From Augochlora pura (Eukaryota > Arthropoda > Insecta > Hymenoptera > Halictidae), in the NCBI RefSeq assembly GCF_028453695.1, contig NC_135777.1, forward strand, positions 12,265,714 to 12,329,713: a DNA stretch of 64,000 nt, given 5' to 3'. Made by a program: the position numbers and the translations under genes. The first letter of the stretch is position 1. Each line of letters begins with the position of its first letter. A model generated the notes under the pieces. It searched no databases, was not told where the DNA came from, and was given only the letters and a program-made list of their open reading frames with translations. Of the stretch, positions 14,692 to 25,550 are shown piece by piece.

Positions 14692-15550
14692 ATGAATGAA
14701 TGAATGAATGAATGAATGAATGAATGAATGAATGAATAAATAAATAATAATAAACACAAAGACTACAAACTCTTCTGAAAACAAAACTAAACTCAAGAAA
14801 CCTATTCAAAGCAGTAAACACATTCGCTATACCAATCCTCACATATTCATTTGGCATCATAACATGGTCCAATACCGATTTTTAAAATATTAACATAATA
14901 ACAAAAACACGACTAACGAAATACAGAAATCTACATGCAAATGTAACAAAGACAGAATCAGAGTAGCCCGGGATCGAGGAGGTAGAGGCCTGATAGATAT
15001 CCACATACTACACACAAAACAGATCAAGTCACTCAGAAAATACTTCCACAGTAAACAAATATCACACTACAAAGCCATAACAGTAGCTGACAAAAATTAT
15101 ACTCCATTAGATCTAGCAAAGCAGACACATTAACAGTAATCCATAATAGACTAGATATAACAGTGCAAGACAAGAAGGAAAAGGTTATCTACCTCTTAGA
15201 CATATCGATCCCAAGTGATAAAAATATAATAAACAAATACAAAGAAAAAATAGAAAGGTATGAAGACCTCAAAATTGAAATACGAAGAATATGGAAACAA
15301 AAAAAAGTACTACCGTTCATTATATCAGTCACAGGCATCACTCCACATTCATTCACAGAAAACGTAGTTAAATTAAATTTAAAGAAAAAGACACACATGC
15401 GCATCCAAAACGCAATAATATCAAAAATATGTCAAATAGTTCGGTCGTTCCTACAACTAGAAACACACAATAGAATAAAAGAACGGTTAGACTTGGCTCC
15501 AAATCTGTCAATCGAATTACAACCCAGATGTAACACTGAAGAAAAAAGAG

Positions 15551-15589
<39 letters not shown>

Positions 15590-15717
15590 TTATAATATGA
15601 AAACATTAGAAAATTGAGCCCTTTTCATAAAATCCCACATTACTAACTTACAATGTTACATCAGATACCCGAGTATTCGCGAAATATACTTTGTTCTAAT
15701 CACTGAAGAAAAAAGAG

Positions 15718-15765
<48 letters not shown>

Positions 15766-18700
15766 TTATAATATGAAAACATTAGAAAATTGAGCCCTTT
15801 TCATAAAATCCCACATTACTAACTTACAATGTTACATCAGATACCCGAGTATTCGCGAAATATACTTTGTTCTAATCCAGAGACGTTGAACTTGTTACTC
15901 CCGAAATTTCATAGCAATAGTGGTAGATCCAAGTTAAAACCGGCTCCAAAAAGAAAATAAATCGCATAAGTGAAAGTGTGATCCAAAGCCTATGGGGTCG
16001 ATGATATCCAGTTTCCGTGCCAATTATCAATGTCCGTGCCTCTGGATTAAAAACGTATGGAGAAAGGAAATTTTTATACATAAAACTTGTTTTTCTATAC
16101 GTTTTTAATGTAGGATATGGAAACTAAGACATCTACCCTAGTTAATTATCGTGCACTGCCTTTACTGTGTCGCAGACATGAACAATGAGACTCTTTGGAG
16201 CTTCCGAAGTTTACCTTGAGAACGTTGTTCGAGTGTCAATGATGTCACAGAAAAAGGTATTAACAAAAATATTAACCGAATCTTTTAATTTAGTATCTCG
16301 CTAATATTTTCTCAGTAAACGTTATTGCTTGTATTGCTCGTTATTGCATATTGAACACATTGATTACATATTGATTGGTTTTAGTCATTTTTGCTTCAAT
16401 TAAACCTTTACGCCAGAATTGTTTAACACCTCACCCATCTAGGCAGCGATTTTCATCCCAGGACAAATACCAATTGGCAGGCTCTAGGCCGTACTTCCGA
16501 AGGCAACGGTGCCCCTTCCTTAACTCCTAATGGTCTCTCCACCAGTAACGACATGTTAAGGTTCATTTATACTTCCCGACGACCCGAACACGAGCCGAGC
16601 AGATTGATAGCGTTTCATGATTATTTTTTAACGTGTAAAACTCATAGATATTGGAAATAATAAGGTTTAAAAGGTGCTTTAAGATGATTGTACCAAAATT
16701 GTTGTCAACCCTTTCTATCTGGAGTTATCTAGTGTTTTTATACATAAACCTACAGTTATTCTTGTTTATGTTTTCCAAATTCGTCTCAACATCCCCTAAA
16801 CAATGACAGAATTGTAGATGAATCTAACAAAACACTGAACTAATAATAAAATAAATTAAGGTGATTACGTTGCGTAATTTAACATGTTCATTCAATCTTG
16901 GCATTGTTATAAAGCAATACATGTCAATTACTTTGAATGACGGATAGGTTTAGTGTTGAGGACGAAAAAGTGGTAATGCATGATCGATGTAGTTGTTAAA
17001 AAAATCGTAGTGCAAGTTGTTACTAAAATAAGTCGCGTTATAGCATTTCCAAGTTACCGCCTGACATTGATAATTATTATTACATCGCAATAAAACGACA
17101 CAAGGCAACTGTTTAAGAGTAGTCTTTGGCTCCTAAATTATTGCATGGTCATCGATTTGTGTGGATATTTTTATGCAAAACAAAAATTGTTCGCACTATT
17201 TACAAGAAACAGGAACTACATTGGTATTGATTTCGTTACTTAATCACTTTAATGAGTTGAAAATAACGTAAGAGTATTTTGAAATTCATTAAATGTTTCT
17301 ATTGTTTTATGTTCGATCTATTTGTATTTTCGCCAGAAATACATAAAATCTATGTTTGTCTCGTAATGTAGAAATAATCTCAGAAATGAATTAGAAACAA
17401 GTTATTTGTATATATATAAATATGTTACTTACAATACAAATTCGTATTGTATCAACACAAATATTAATTTTATTTTATTATAATTTTTCAATCTTATTTT
17501 TATGTTTATTTTTTTACTTTTTCGACTATTATTACTTTTCTTTGTATTTTGCATTTTATATTTTTCATTTAACAAGATATATATTTATTGGAATATAAAA
17601 TTTTACTTTACATTTAATAATTATAAAGAAATACATTTAATACTTCTCGGTAACATACACTTACATGCTGAAAATCTCATAAAAATCGGTTAAGTTACTA
17701 AAAACTGATCACGGGAGTGTGCCTGGTACATAACTTTAGTCCTTTTATTCAAATAACCGGATTTTTAACATTCGAACAGTGGACCCATTTAACATAAATA
17801 AAATCATTTCCAACATTCATTTACGTACTTTTCTATACACACGAATCTTTTTATAGACATAATGAAATATGTGAACAATTTGAATAATTTTGAGAGTCAA
17901 AATAGCCAAATAAAGATGTTTGTACTGCGTACCCAAACGGAGCCGTGCCTATATTTCACCATGAGGCACTTAATTACATGTCTGCAAAAGGATCGTGTGA
18001 CTTATTCAATGAGCAAAATCAAAGTCTAAAATTGTTTTAAATAGTTTTAAATTGTTTTCAGTTTCTTTTTCCATTTAATTTTTAATATTTTTTAATACTT
18101 TTTTTACAGTTTCACATAGCCTCTCATGATCTATGTTTTTGATTCTTTTCAGCATCTTTTACATATTTTTTAATATTATTTAATATTTGTTTAATATTTG
18201 TTTAATATTTGTTTTTTAAATAACTAAATAAGCATGTTCTAAATATCTTCTTTGGATATTTTGGGTCTTTTAATGAGTATTAATATATCTATAAACGTTT
18301 TGACGCTTTCTTGTTCATAAGAAAGCAATTCTTACTTCCAATGTAGATATCATTTCATAGTAAATTACTTTAACAAACTACCGCAAATTCCGTGCAAATA
18401 TCATGTTGCAAATCGCTTATGGCTTCAAGTTGGAGCCCGCCGTCAAAGGGCTATATAACTCTCCTAGCAGACTTCTCCACATAATTTTCAGAGTAGCCCA
18501 AATATTATAAGAAAGTCACTGTGCGATATCGTGCTTTAAACTTTATCAAAGCAACTGGAGTCATTATAGAACATCACTATGCTGAACCGTTTTCCATGCT
18601 TACCGGAATGTTTCATCACGACGATGATGCAGGTGGTCATGTCGTCGGAGCCGATGATGCTCACATTTTCTGAAAGAAAGAAGAATATGATATAGTAAAA

Positions 18701-20340
18701 CCGATGCAAGCCTTATCAGAATAGAGAAGATGCATGCTCATACTGATCTAACTGTGATCAAACATTGATTTTCATAAAATTGTCCACTGGATAAAGATTT
18801 GCCTTCGTTTTCTTGCGATTAATAATTGAAATCAGCAAAAACACGCAAATTCCATCAAAGGTTTTTATGGTACCGTTACTTAGGTCATGATACTGAAAAA
18901 TATGTACTAGCTCGAAATATCTCATATTTTTTTCGAGAAAGTTATATTTTCATCATAAGACTAAAATGAACAACTAATTCAATTGAACTTTGAAGTGAGC
19001 TATCTAGTTCTAATCAAGAAAACGATATTCTAAAATATTCAAGTCATATTCTTAAATTTTTGAGTCATAATAATATCGCTTAGTTTTTGAGTGACAGCTG
19101 TTTGAAAACCAAACTGTGAATTACACAATACATGCATATCAATCCTATTAGGCACATACATTGCAATAAAACGTTAATAATTTTTTTAATAATTGTATTT
19201 AGATTAAAAGAACTATCTCAACAATTATTTCTACTTCTTCTAAATTTTTAAACAATTGTAATCATGTGCAATGGATGCAACATGCAAGATGTTCCATGGA
19301 AAACCTGATGAGAAAATGTTTTATACAAAATTTGATGAATTTTCGATTAACACGTTGTGTGCTACGCCGATCTTGGAGAGTATAAACGCTCGACTGAAGA
19401 GTATAAACGAACGATAACTTTGTTACACTGTATCCAATTTCGTTTGGACTGTCGAAATGTTACAGTTAGTTTTTAATTGATAGCTTGTAATAAGCTAAAT
19501 TTAAAACATTTAATGATTCCATAGGGTATAGAATTTTACCCTATTTATAGTATTATTGTAAAGGAGTAAAATCAATTAAATTAATACTGATAAATTTATA
19601 TTGATATTAAAAATCAAAATCTCCTTAAAATATATAAACCAATAAACTAAAAAGATGTCATTATATGACACAGTCCTTAGAATCCATATCGACCAAACGA
19701 AAAGTTGATTGTCAGTCCATAGGGACCGACGCCACCTGAACGGAAAGTTCACTGTCAGTCCCTGGGGACTGACGTAGCACTCAACATGTTAAACAGTTGC
19801 TAAGCGTTTAGGTACAACCTCTTAAAATCTTCGCGCGTAGAATAATTTTAACAAATAAGATGCCAAGCATTCAGACATTTCTGATGATCTGGCAAAAAAT
19901 ACTTGGAATAAAAGTTGATGAATATTCATTTTTCCACAAATTCGAATATGAAAATTTGCAAAACAAAATTTTATTCATAGAAAATGCTGGTCACCGAGAT
20001 GTTTTAAATATTAATTCATACTTTTCACTTGATGATATAATTGCTTATAATATGCTACCATAACCTTAACCTGGAAACAACGCTAAAATAATTTTGGTAG
20101 CAAAAAAACAATTTCCAAAACACTGTACACTGAAGCAGATTAGGAGTACTTACTGTCTTGCGGCAAAGTTGCTGCCATTTCTCGCTGTTGGACGTAAAGA
20201 AGACCCATCGGTCCGACCAATTTCGCGGGCATTGAGTGAAGCTGTGCCGCGGTTTCGCGGTAGACCGGGTGGGCCGCATATAAGGACCTGCTGTCCGTTG
20301 GAATGTCCTCTTGCAGGACCCCGTTCACCACCAACACCAT
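8316..20340 (-). CDS. NTAN1: Protein N-terminal asparagine amidohydrolase, 6 coding exons, complete
   Basis: The enzyme deamidates N-terminal Asn to Asp, making a secondary destabilising residue that is then arginylated and read by UBR ligases in the Arg/N-degron pathway (family knowledge). Spliced exons: 20340-20154, 18669-18604, 12384-12202, 9528-9320, 8703-8542 and 8441-8316. All introns are GT-AG, phases 1,1,1,0,0. The CDS is 933 nt, giving 310 residues, equal to human NTAN1. Recognisable blocks are GLLYVQQRE (residues 46-54), SDDMTTC (70-76), HLDG (93-96), LVGGYSD (126-132), PVIYGIGLN (176-184), LRIGPF (227-232) and LSTSPEVEPPHF (255-266). Cys76 sits where the catalytic Cys of the mammalian enzyme lies. 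No frameshift or stop is seen. The start is the ATG aligning with the family N-terminus. Introns 1-3 (1.5, 6.2 and 2.7 kb) are full of transposon relics. I am very sure of the identity and fairly sure of every splice site. Confidence 0.95.
8542..8703 (-). CDS. NTAN1: NTAN1 coding exon 5
   Basis: Codes residues 216-269, 54 whole codons. It contains LRIGPFNYDP, VDLWLAQSD and ILQHLSTSPEVEPPHFV, each matching the human protein closely. Acceptor CCACGCAG|GTCCTA, donor TCACAG|GTAGGT. Confidence 0.95.
9320..9528 (-). CDS. NTAN1: NTAN1 coding exon 4
   Basis: Codes residues 146-215, including LCCVGELN (159-166), PVIYGIGLNVKTGEIF (176-191) and PDKGPDQALRSARHLTGG (196-213), the best conserved stretch of the family. 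Acceptor TTGTAG|TGGCG, donor CAACAG|GTGCGT; the donor is non-consensus at +3 to +5. Confidence 0.95.
9838..9890. repeat. Short palindrome in NTAN1 intron 3
   Basis: TTTTTGTGCGG and its reverse complement CCGCACAAAAA surround a short T-rich centre. It could be a very small foldback MITE, or a stem formed by chance. Confidence 0.45.
12202..12384 (-). CDS. NTAN1: NTAN1 coding exon 3
   Basis: Codes residues 85-146 (ends shared with neighbours). It carries HLDG (93-96), like the THCDG of the human protein, and ELQLVGGYSD (123-132), like the human EVHLVGGFSD. Acceptor ATCGCAG|GTTCGG, donor CTTT|GTAAGTTG. A probable hAT MITE starts only about 50 bp upstream of the acceptor in intron 2. Confidence 0.94.
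12438..12625. mobile_element. Probable hAT MITE in NTAN1 intron 2
   Basis: The left end GAGTTGAGCTAATTCAA resembles the hAT terminus CAGAGTTGGGCAA, and the right end TATAGCCCAGACA resembles its inverse. The interior repeats short AATTCAATT-type words. Target duplication not clear. It sits about 50 bp upstream of the exon 3 acceptor. Confidence 0.4.
12891..13337. mobile_element. 447-bp element with 33-bp terminal inverted repeats
   Basis: Left end AGGCTCGGAATTATCGGCAC continuing GCAACACAAGGAT. The right end on the minus strand is AGGGCTCGGAATGATCGGCA followed by CGCAACATAAGAAT; about 90% match over 33 bp. The interior has no transposase. No target duplication is recognisable, so the superfamily is undecided. 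It lies within NTAN1 intron 2. Confidence 0.65.
14124..14287. mobile_element. hAT MITE in NTAN1 intron 2
   Basis: The left terminus CAGAGTTGGGCAAAAAGTTA is a textbook hAT end. The interior alternates TTAATGATTAACG and its inverse ATTAATCATGTAACG, so it folds back. The right terminus (near TTTTTTGATTGGG) is eroded, leaving the right limit approximate. Confidence 0.6.
14340..14588 (+). pseudogene. LINE fragment, region before the RNase H domain
   Basis: The open frame ending at 14588 contains IIVPPWISF, then spaced hydrophobic/Ser-rich residues, Y.KL and a degraded F.R.YT end. This resembles the linker between reverse transcriptase and RNase H in I/Jockey/R1-type non-LTR elements (PPW, then Y.DGS). 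The expected TDGS is lost. It is a short, dead remnant. Confidence 0.4.
14652..14748. repeat. (TAAA)n-(TGAA)n-(TAAA)n compound microsatellite
   Basis: About ten AAAT units, followed by about eleven GAAT units and a few AAAT/AAT units. The serine/isoleucine/histidine-repeat minus frames here are artefacts of the tetramer. Confidence 0.95.
14780..15600 (+). pseudogene. Non-LTR retrotransposon, C-terminal end of the reverse-transcriptase ORF (degraded)
   Basis: Plus-strand frames carry pieces typical of the C-terminal part of LINE polymerases. AIPILTYSFGIITWSNTD lies near 14828-14881. DRIRVARDRGGRGLIDIH lies near 14953-15002. The open frame 15163-15600 has LLDISIPSDKNIINKY, a KIERYEDLKIEIRRIW motif and FIISVTGIT (family pattern: D.AIP.D, KYQDL..EI.RMW). 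Frameshifts separate the pieces, so the copy is dead. The ORF runs into a TAA microsatellite that translates as poly-Asn. Confidence 0.75.
15534..15876. repeat. Tandem duplication of a LINE 3' tail with (TAA)n
   Basis: Copy 1 is 15534-15700 (167 bp) and copy 2 is 15701-15876 (176 bp). Each starts CACTGAAGAAAAAAGAGATA, runs through a TAA microsatellite and the segment GAGCCCTTTTCATAAAATCC, and ends TTGTTCTAAT. The 9-bp length difference equals exactly three TAA units; otherwise the copies look identical, so the duplication is young. Confidence 0.92.
16047..16108. mobile_element. 62-bp palindromic element bounded by TTAA
   Basis: TTAAAAACGTATGGAGAAAG and its near-complement CTTGTTTTTCTATACGTTTTTAA (shown in part) form one long hairpin, with TTAA at both ends. 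The same arm occurs at 40025-40143, so this is a dispersed family and not a chance palindrome. Confidence 0.6.
18604..18669 (-). CDS. NTAN1: NTAN1 coding exon 2 (66 nt, holds the catalytic Cys)
   Basis: A 66-nt exon, too short to stand out as an open frame. The acceptor is TTCTTTCAG|AAAATG and the donor CCG|GTAAGC. It encodes NVSIIGSDDMTTCIIVVM and the following KHS, matching the conserved GSDDATTC block of NTAN1. Phase 1 on both sides joins it cleanly to exons 1 and 3. Confidence 0.93.
18991..19108. repeat. Dispersed repeat A, copy 1 (NTAN1 intron 1 side)
   Basis: Starts TGAAGTGAGCTATCTAGTTC and passes AACGATATTC, ATATTCAAGTCATATT and GAGTGACAGCTG. It is collinear with 48806-48942. Class unknown. 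Confidence 0.5.
19351..19788. mobile_element. TTAA-flanked MITE (piggyBac-like), family 1, in NTAN1 intron 1
   Basis: TTAA at 19347-19350 and 19789-19792. Left end CACGTTGTGTGCTACGCCGA; right end on the minus strand CATGTTGAGTGCTACGTCAG. Near the right end are two inverted-repeat words, GTCAGTCCATAGGGACCGAC and GTCAGTCCCTGGGGACTGAC, which can fold on themselves. No ORF is present, so this is a non-autonomous copy. Confidence 0.75.
20154..20340 (-). CDS. NTAN1: NTAN1 coding exon 1
   Basis: Codes residues 1-62 plus one base of codon 63. It begins MVLVVNG, like the short hydrophobic start of the vertebrate enzyme, and contains the hallmark GLLYVQQRE. The donor reads A|GTAAGTAC. The bases just before the ATG (pyrimidine-rich, then TGTACAG|G) also resemble a splice acceptor, so a 5' UTR intron ending one base before the start codon is possible. 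Confidence 0.93.
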
Positions 20341-20710
20341 CCTGTACAGTCAACAAAAACAACAATAGAGGATCAACTGGGTGAAATTCTTGCACAACAC
20401 AACGCGACACGACGCGATTCCACGCGATTCCACGCGATTCGATCTGGGTGAACTGCAGCAACAAAACGGTTTATCGTGTATCGTCCAAAATAAAAATGGA
20501 AGATGAACCGACACGACCAGTCGCGATAAAACCGATATTACGTCAGCCTGGCTCCGTAACCGGGCAATCGATATTTGTAACATTCGCGAAACGCGACGCA
20601 AAAAAGACCGCGAAGCGAGATGTTGTTCCGACGTTCGAGAAACGATGGCGCCAACGGTGGATCCTCGATCACTGGATCGAACGATCAAACTCGTCCCGCT
20701 TTGTTCGATC
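20341..20710 (-). promoter_or_regulatory. Putative NTAN1 promoter and 5' UTR
   Basis: A CpG-richer block directly upstream of the NTAN1 start, in an otherwise AT-rich area, as expected for a housekeeping promoter without a TATA box. It holds three tandem copies of the 10-mer AATCGCGTGG (20405-20440, minus strand; the last is partial), two CACCCAG motifs and an ATATCGAT DREF-like site near 20568. The transcription start cannot be placed. Confidence 0.45.
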
Positions 20711-21911
20711 TTCTGAATAGGGGATTTTGGGACAAATTTAACCCTTTACACTGGAAACTACGATAACTCCATAACCAAAATATATTTTACAATAGGATTT
20801 ACATTTTCTATGATTCTTTTCAACGTATAAATACGACATTAACCTTATTTGCTCATACATTTAGTTACATTTTTAACAATTTATTAGATATTAATTTCAT
20901 TTACATAAAAATTCTTTTAAAAATGACATAATAATTTCTAATGATGCCTCATAAGCTCATAGAATAGTTGTTTGAATCTACCGTGATGGTCAAAATCGCG
21001 ATTATTATTGAAGTATTGAAGATCTTCTAGGATATGATAATTAAAAACTTCTAAATTGTGCACGCATTATAATAAAAGCCCCGAAAGGTTTAAATAAATT
21101 CAATCTTGTCATTTTCATGAAACAACACACGTCAATCACTTTTAGTCCTCGATAGGTTCTGTGTTAACATGTTAATTGCCGAAATTCAGCTCTTAAGGAT
21201 TTTATAAAAATTTATAAAAAGTTAATGGAATTCACACGTCTATGACATCTACATTTTTTCACTTTCTGCGGTTGTCAGAATTAACTTATTTATATAATCC
21301 CAAGACGAAACCTTGTAATTTTCATGAACATATACATACACATTTCCATACTGTCTTTTTATAATTCTGTTTACTGCAACTACATTTAACAATCAATTAT
21401 CACGAGACACTTAGGATACTATGACTCAACACAATGTAATACTTATTTAACATATTCGTTATTATTTGAGACTACTTCTTACTCTTATTTCTTAACTCTC
21501 AAAACTTTGTTAGCATTTATCCACATTGAATGAAGCAGAAAGCGTTTTAAAATTAACACTTCCTACTTTTTAAGCTTCTAAATTACTTTTATCGGAATCG
21601 GATCCTGAAGCGCAAAACCAGGACAAAAAGCGTATGTATAAATAGGTTAAATAGACTGAACTTCACTGAAAGGAAATGTGTTTAGTGGCATTAATATTGA
21701 AGCGAATAGCAAATATCAATAAAGGAATAAATAAATGAATAAATTAATAATTAACTAACAAAAAATCAATGCAAATATAGATCACTAAATAATAAAGTCC
21801 AGTTTCAGTAAAATAAATACACTAAAAATAATATGAAACACAATTATCTTACAGTTTAACCACCTCTGTCTTTGTCTTAAAAGCTTACCTGGCATCTTTT
21901 GTACACGCGCG

Positions 21912-22252
21912 TGTCACGGGGATTTCTCTGTACGTATAATTATAAACACAATTAACACAAAGTTGAATCGAAGACCGGGCAGAGTAACGACACGGTTAGC
22001 TTGAGGTAAAAAGGCGGACTGACTTTATTTTGTACAGGGGTTCTTTTATAATGGTCTTATCGGTAAGTGATGAGTCGGTCGGGGATTGTAATTCATAGGA
22101 TGAATCTAACGGGTGTGTCATGGTTCAAAGGACTAGGAAAGGTACATTGCGCGGGTTTGTTGTTGATGAGGTAGCATGCGTCACAGTTCAAAGGATTAGG
22201 AAAGGTACATTGTGCGGGTTTGTTGTTGATGAGGTGGACAAGATGCGTCACA
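21912..22252 (-). mobile_element. Solo LTR with tandem U3 duplication
   Basis: Begins TGTCACGG and ends GCGTCACA, flanked on both sides by CGCGCG (21906-21911 and 22253-22258), a fitting target duplication. The minus strand reads ATTATAAAAG (TATA box, near 22045) followed about 20 nt later by AATAAAG, so transcription would run on the minus strand. The presumed U3 carries a direct repeat of about 65 bp (22118-22180 and 22181-22247) with the shared core GGTACATTG.GCGGGTTTG. No internal retrotransposon sequence remains nearby. Family not identified; LTR shape and short TSD suggest a gypsy-type element. Confidence 0.72.
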
Positions 22253-22259
22253 CGCGCGT

Positions 22260-24720
22260 TCGTGTGATTGTTTAAATATAATCTGAACTATCTAAATAAA
22301 TAGTTCTTTAAAAGAAATAGAATCATCTCGATTAAGACACTCAAAAAACCAGCGAGCACATTGACTATTAGAACATAAATCCGGAAGTATCCGAGATCAA
22401 TTCTTATTTTCTCCGAGGTTCAGGACACGCCAGAAAGCAATCTAGTTTACCATCAAAGTTTTATAATCGTAAAAATTGACTGAAGTCTTCATTATTTTAA
22501 GTTTAAACATACTTACTCGAACAGCTTCCATAATTCAAGAACAACCTGAATAGCTTCCATAATGCATAACGTCAAACAGAAACGAGGGCCATAAAAAGAT
22601 TCAGGTGAACTTCCGAAAAAGATTCATTGCCGATCAAGATGGCAGGGGGAAGATGGTAGAATCTTAAATATAAATTATTAGCTTCGGATATTTTGTAGTT
22701 TTCACAATATTAATGAAAAACCTAAGCTAGTACTACAATTAATACTGTCTATACCTACGCACCTACGGCGACGCGTACGTCAATAGGAGCATCCCACTTT
22801 TCTCAGCGGTCATTATAGGTCTGAAGTTCGAAAAAAGTATGTCCTTTGTACAAAACAGAGAGCTTAATTACAGGAATTTCGATAATATTTAATATTGTTG
22901 AACGTGAGAATCGTTAGAGTGGATCGATCACTCCAGACCAAGTATTTGGACACCCTATAGAACCGACACCGCTTCTATTTTGCCGATTGCTGGACTGCAG
23001 CGAGATACGCGAAACTACGATAACAAAGATACATAGATAGCAACGTCAGAATCAGTGCTAACAACAAAATGAACTGCACAAGATGACACATGGGCTAAGA
23101 ATCTCGCACTTTGCGTCGCCTCGTAGCTCAAAATTACAATGTTCACCTGATAGACGCCCCACGCCGCTGTAGATCGTCTTGTATAGTTAATTTTGTACTG
23201 GACATCTGTATACGCCGTTTTCAAGACATAGCATTAAAAGTTCTTTGTGAATATCTTAAAAACTACTAAATGCTCAATAACTAATATCTTATACTTAGTA
23301 TCCTTTTCCCTTTCCCTATACATTCTACAAATGTTATCTTGATCGGCGATAGATCTCTTTTGGAAGTACTGCCAAACAAACATTTAACAGTTTAGATAGT
23401 ATTTTTAAAATCGTTAAATGACCCCCTTTTCGGTGCAAATGATGCACTATGCGCCAAAACAAAGCAGTTTCGCTTAAAAAGATCGAGAGATCGAAGATCA
23501 GCCACGGACACGGTTGGTGCTCTCGGAACTCTGCCCGTTGTATTTCGTTGTGTCGTTAGACGTTACGTTGTGACACGTTAATCGCGTTAACTATGAAACC
23601 TCCAGACGAACGTGTCAGCCAGCCTGACGATTTGCATGCCTGCCTTGTCTACCCGACTACCTACCAGTCAGCTAGCATGTATGTACTCCGAGCTTACTAT
23701 AAAGGTTAAAGACATTTGCCTCGAACGACATTCCTCGTTTAACCTTTTGTTTTGATAACGAGATTACCATCAAACAAGAAAGCGAAATTATATCGATCCT
23801 GACTAACATTATTCAAACTGCTCTGCTCTTTCCCGAAGAGTCTCCGAGCTTCGTAAACGGAATCCATGAGACCTTGCGTAGGATTCATTCCACATACAAC
23901 GGATGTAATGGATTTAGATGATATTGAAATATATTGTAGTTAATATGCAATTTAGAGAGGGGTAGGGGAACTAAGTCATCATGTTTTTAATTTTGAAATT
24001 GCTTAAGAGTTAAAGTACGCGAAGTTGTATTTAAAGAATATTTTATCAACATGCAAAAATAAAAATATTTTTTTCCAAATTTAATCTCCGGTATCCATGA
24101 TATAACAGATTGCTATCAACAAATAAGTCTTATTGCTGAATTGCTTTGCAACATTAATATTCAAATATCTCCCAAAGTAATAATTGTTTGACATTTATAC
24201 TGACTTATCCGACTTATTTTTCTGTGACCGCTGACCATGACCCCAGAATGCTATTAAATTTTGTAAAGATCATATTAGGAAATAAGGTTTATTTTGTCAC
24301 TAAACCGTGTATTAAAACCTTTTTCTCTTCTTAAATTAATTTGTAAGACAATATTTTTCTTCTAAACACAACAACTCTTTTCGCTTAACAACAAATATCG
24401 TTTTGCTTAAAATGTACCTAGATCGTTATTTAATTATTGTAAAAATATACAGTAGCAGACAAAGTAAATAAAATATGCATTTATATCATAAAAGGAAGAC
24501 AGGGAAACGTTAACCTTCGGAAGATGGACTCCGACGTAACCACGTGGAGGGCACATGTTGTAGTGTCATTTTTTGGTTATAAGTCATTTTGTTTCTGTGC
24601 TTCTTATTTTTTGGCACTTGTTCGATTTTGCTTTTGATTATTTTTCGAATTCTTTAGTAGTTACTTTTATCTATCTTAACATGAAGTATGGATTCATGTC
24701 CAGGTAAGACAAATATGTCA
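22260..24720. other. Intergenic DNA left of the hAT relic
   Basis: Moderately AT-rich. Besides the MITE at 23064-23196 I see no exon, RNA gene or transposase. A CG-richer patch at 23500-23680 has no usable frame. Confidence 0.4.
23064..23196. mobile_element. MITE with ACAAGACGACA-type ends, copy 1
   Basis: Left end ACAAAATGAACTGCACAAGA; right end on the minus strand ACAAAATTAACTATACAAGA. The core CTCAAAATTACAATGTTCACC is shared (as TTCAAAATTATAATGTTCACC) with the better preserved element at 53055-53225. The 69-codon minus frame across it is not a gene. Confidence 0.6.
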
Positions 24721-25317
24721 CTAGTGTATGAATATAATTGAAAGAATTATAATTAGAATAGTAATGAGTTTTGTATTAATAGAGGGTGCAAATTCAAGTA
24801 CTAGTAATTCTTGTACTAGTATGACTCCTCCTCTTGCCAAGTGGAAGAGGGAACATTGCAAAGTACATTTTCAAGATGAGTGGCTTCAAGAGCCAGAATA
24901 TAAAGTGTGGCTTGAAAAATGTACGAACACTAGAAAAGCAAAGTGTGCTCTGTTTAAAAAATTCTGTCAGCACATCGAGGCAACTTATTAAGGCACGGTA
25001 ATTCAGGAAGACATTGTCGATATGAAGAAATTACAAAGTATTTAATTTCAAACAGGAAGTAGGAACTCTACATTAAGCTTACAACTAAAATAATAATTAT
25101 AGATATAAATAATTAAAATAGTATAGTTGCAATAAATATTATTAGAGGGTTTAATCCGGATGCTAGATTTAAAAATAAAGAAGTATGTATTGATCAAAAT
25201 AGCAGAAATGAGACTATGTATGAATATAATTCAGCATAACCATAGCTTTAATTTATTCAATCATTTCGTAGGTATTATACGCATGTTTCCCAGATTCAGA
25301 AAGTTTAACAGAGGTTA

Positions 25318-25550
25318 CCCTTTGGGGACGGAGACACTCGACAGGCGAGCATCGCTGTGGACGACAGGTATTGGAGGCGCAGTAAAGAAAATATTCATGT
25401 CGCACGTTTGCGTTATAAAAACTAAAGCTTTATTCAAATAAGACTTCATTGCTAAAAGTCTCTAATTTCATTGAGAGCCAACTAGACTTCTTAGGCTAGT
25501 ATTCCCATGCGTATCTTATTGTTTATATGCCGACACCCGTCCCCAAAGGG
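25318..25550. mobile_element. TTAA-type MITE, family 2, inside the hAT relic
   Basis: Left end CCCTTTGGGGACGGAGACAC; right end on the minus strand CCCTTTGGGGACGGGTGTCG. TTAA follows at 25551-25554; on the left only TTA (25315-25317) remains. It has no coding capacity; the open frame 25160-25441 is half hAT and half MITE. Confidence 0.75.

Noticed and set aside
14573..14872. Minus frame with repeated IHSFIHSF and YLFI units
   Set aside because: Translation of the TAAA/TGAA microsatellite.
19860..20063. 67-codon plus frame in NTAN1 intron 1 as a nested gene
   Set aside because: AT-biased, no family similarity and no splice or promoter support.
20741..20790. TTAACCCTTTACACTGG as a fourth TTAA MITE
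   Set aside because: Only one end is visible; no inverted partner with TTAA was found nearby. The same holds for similar single ends near 7790, 36858 and 51645.
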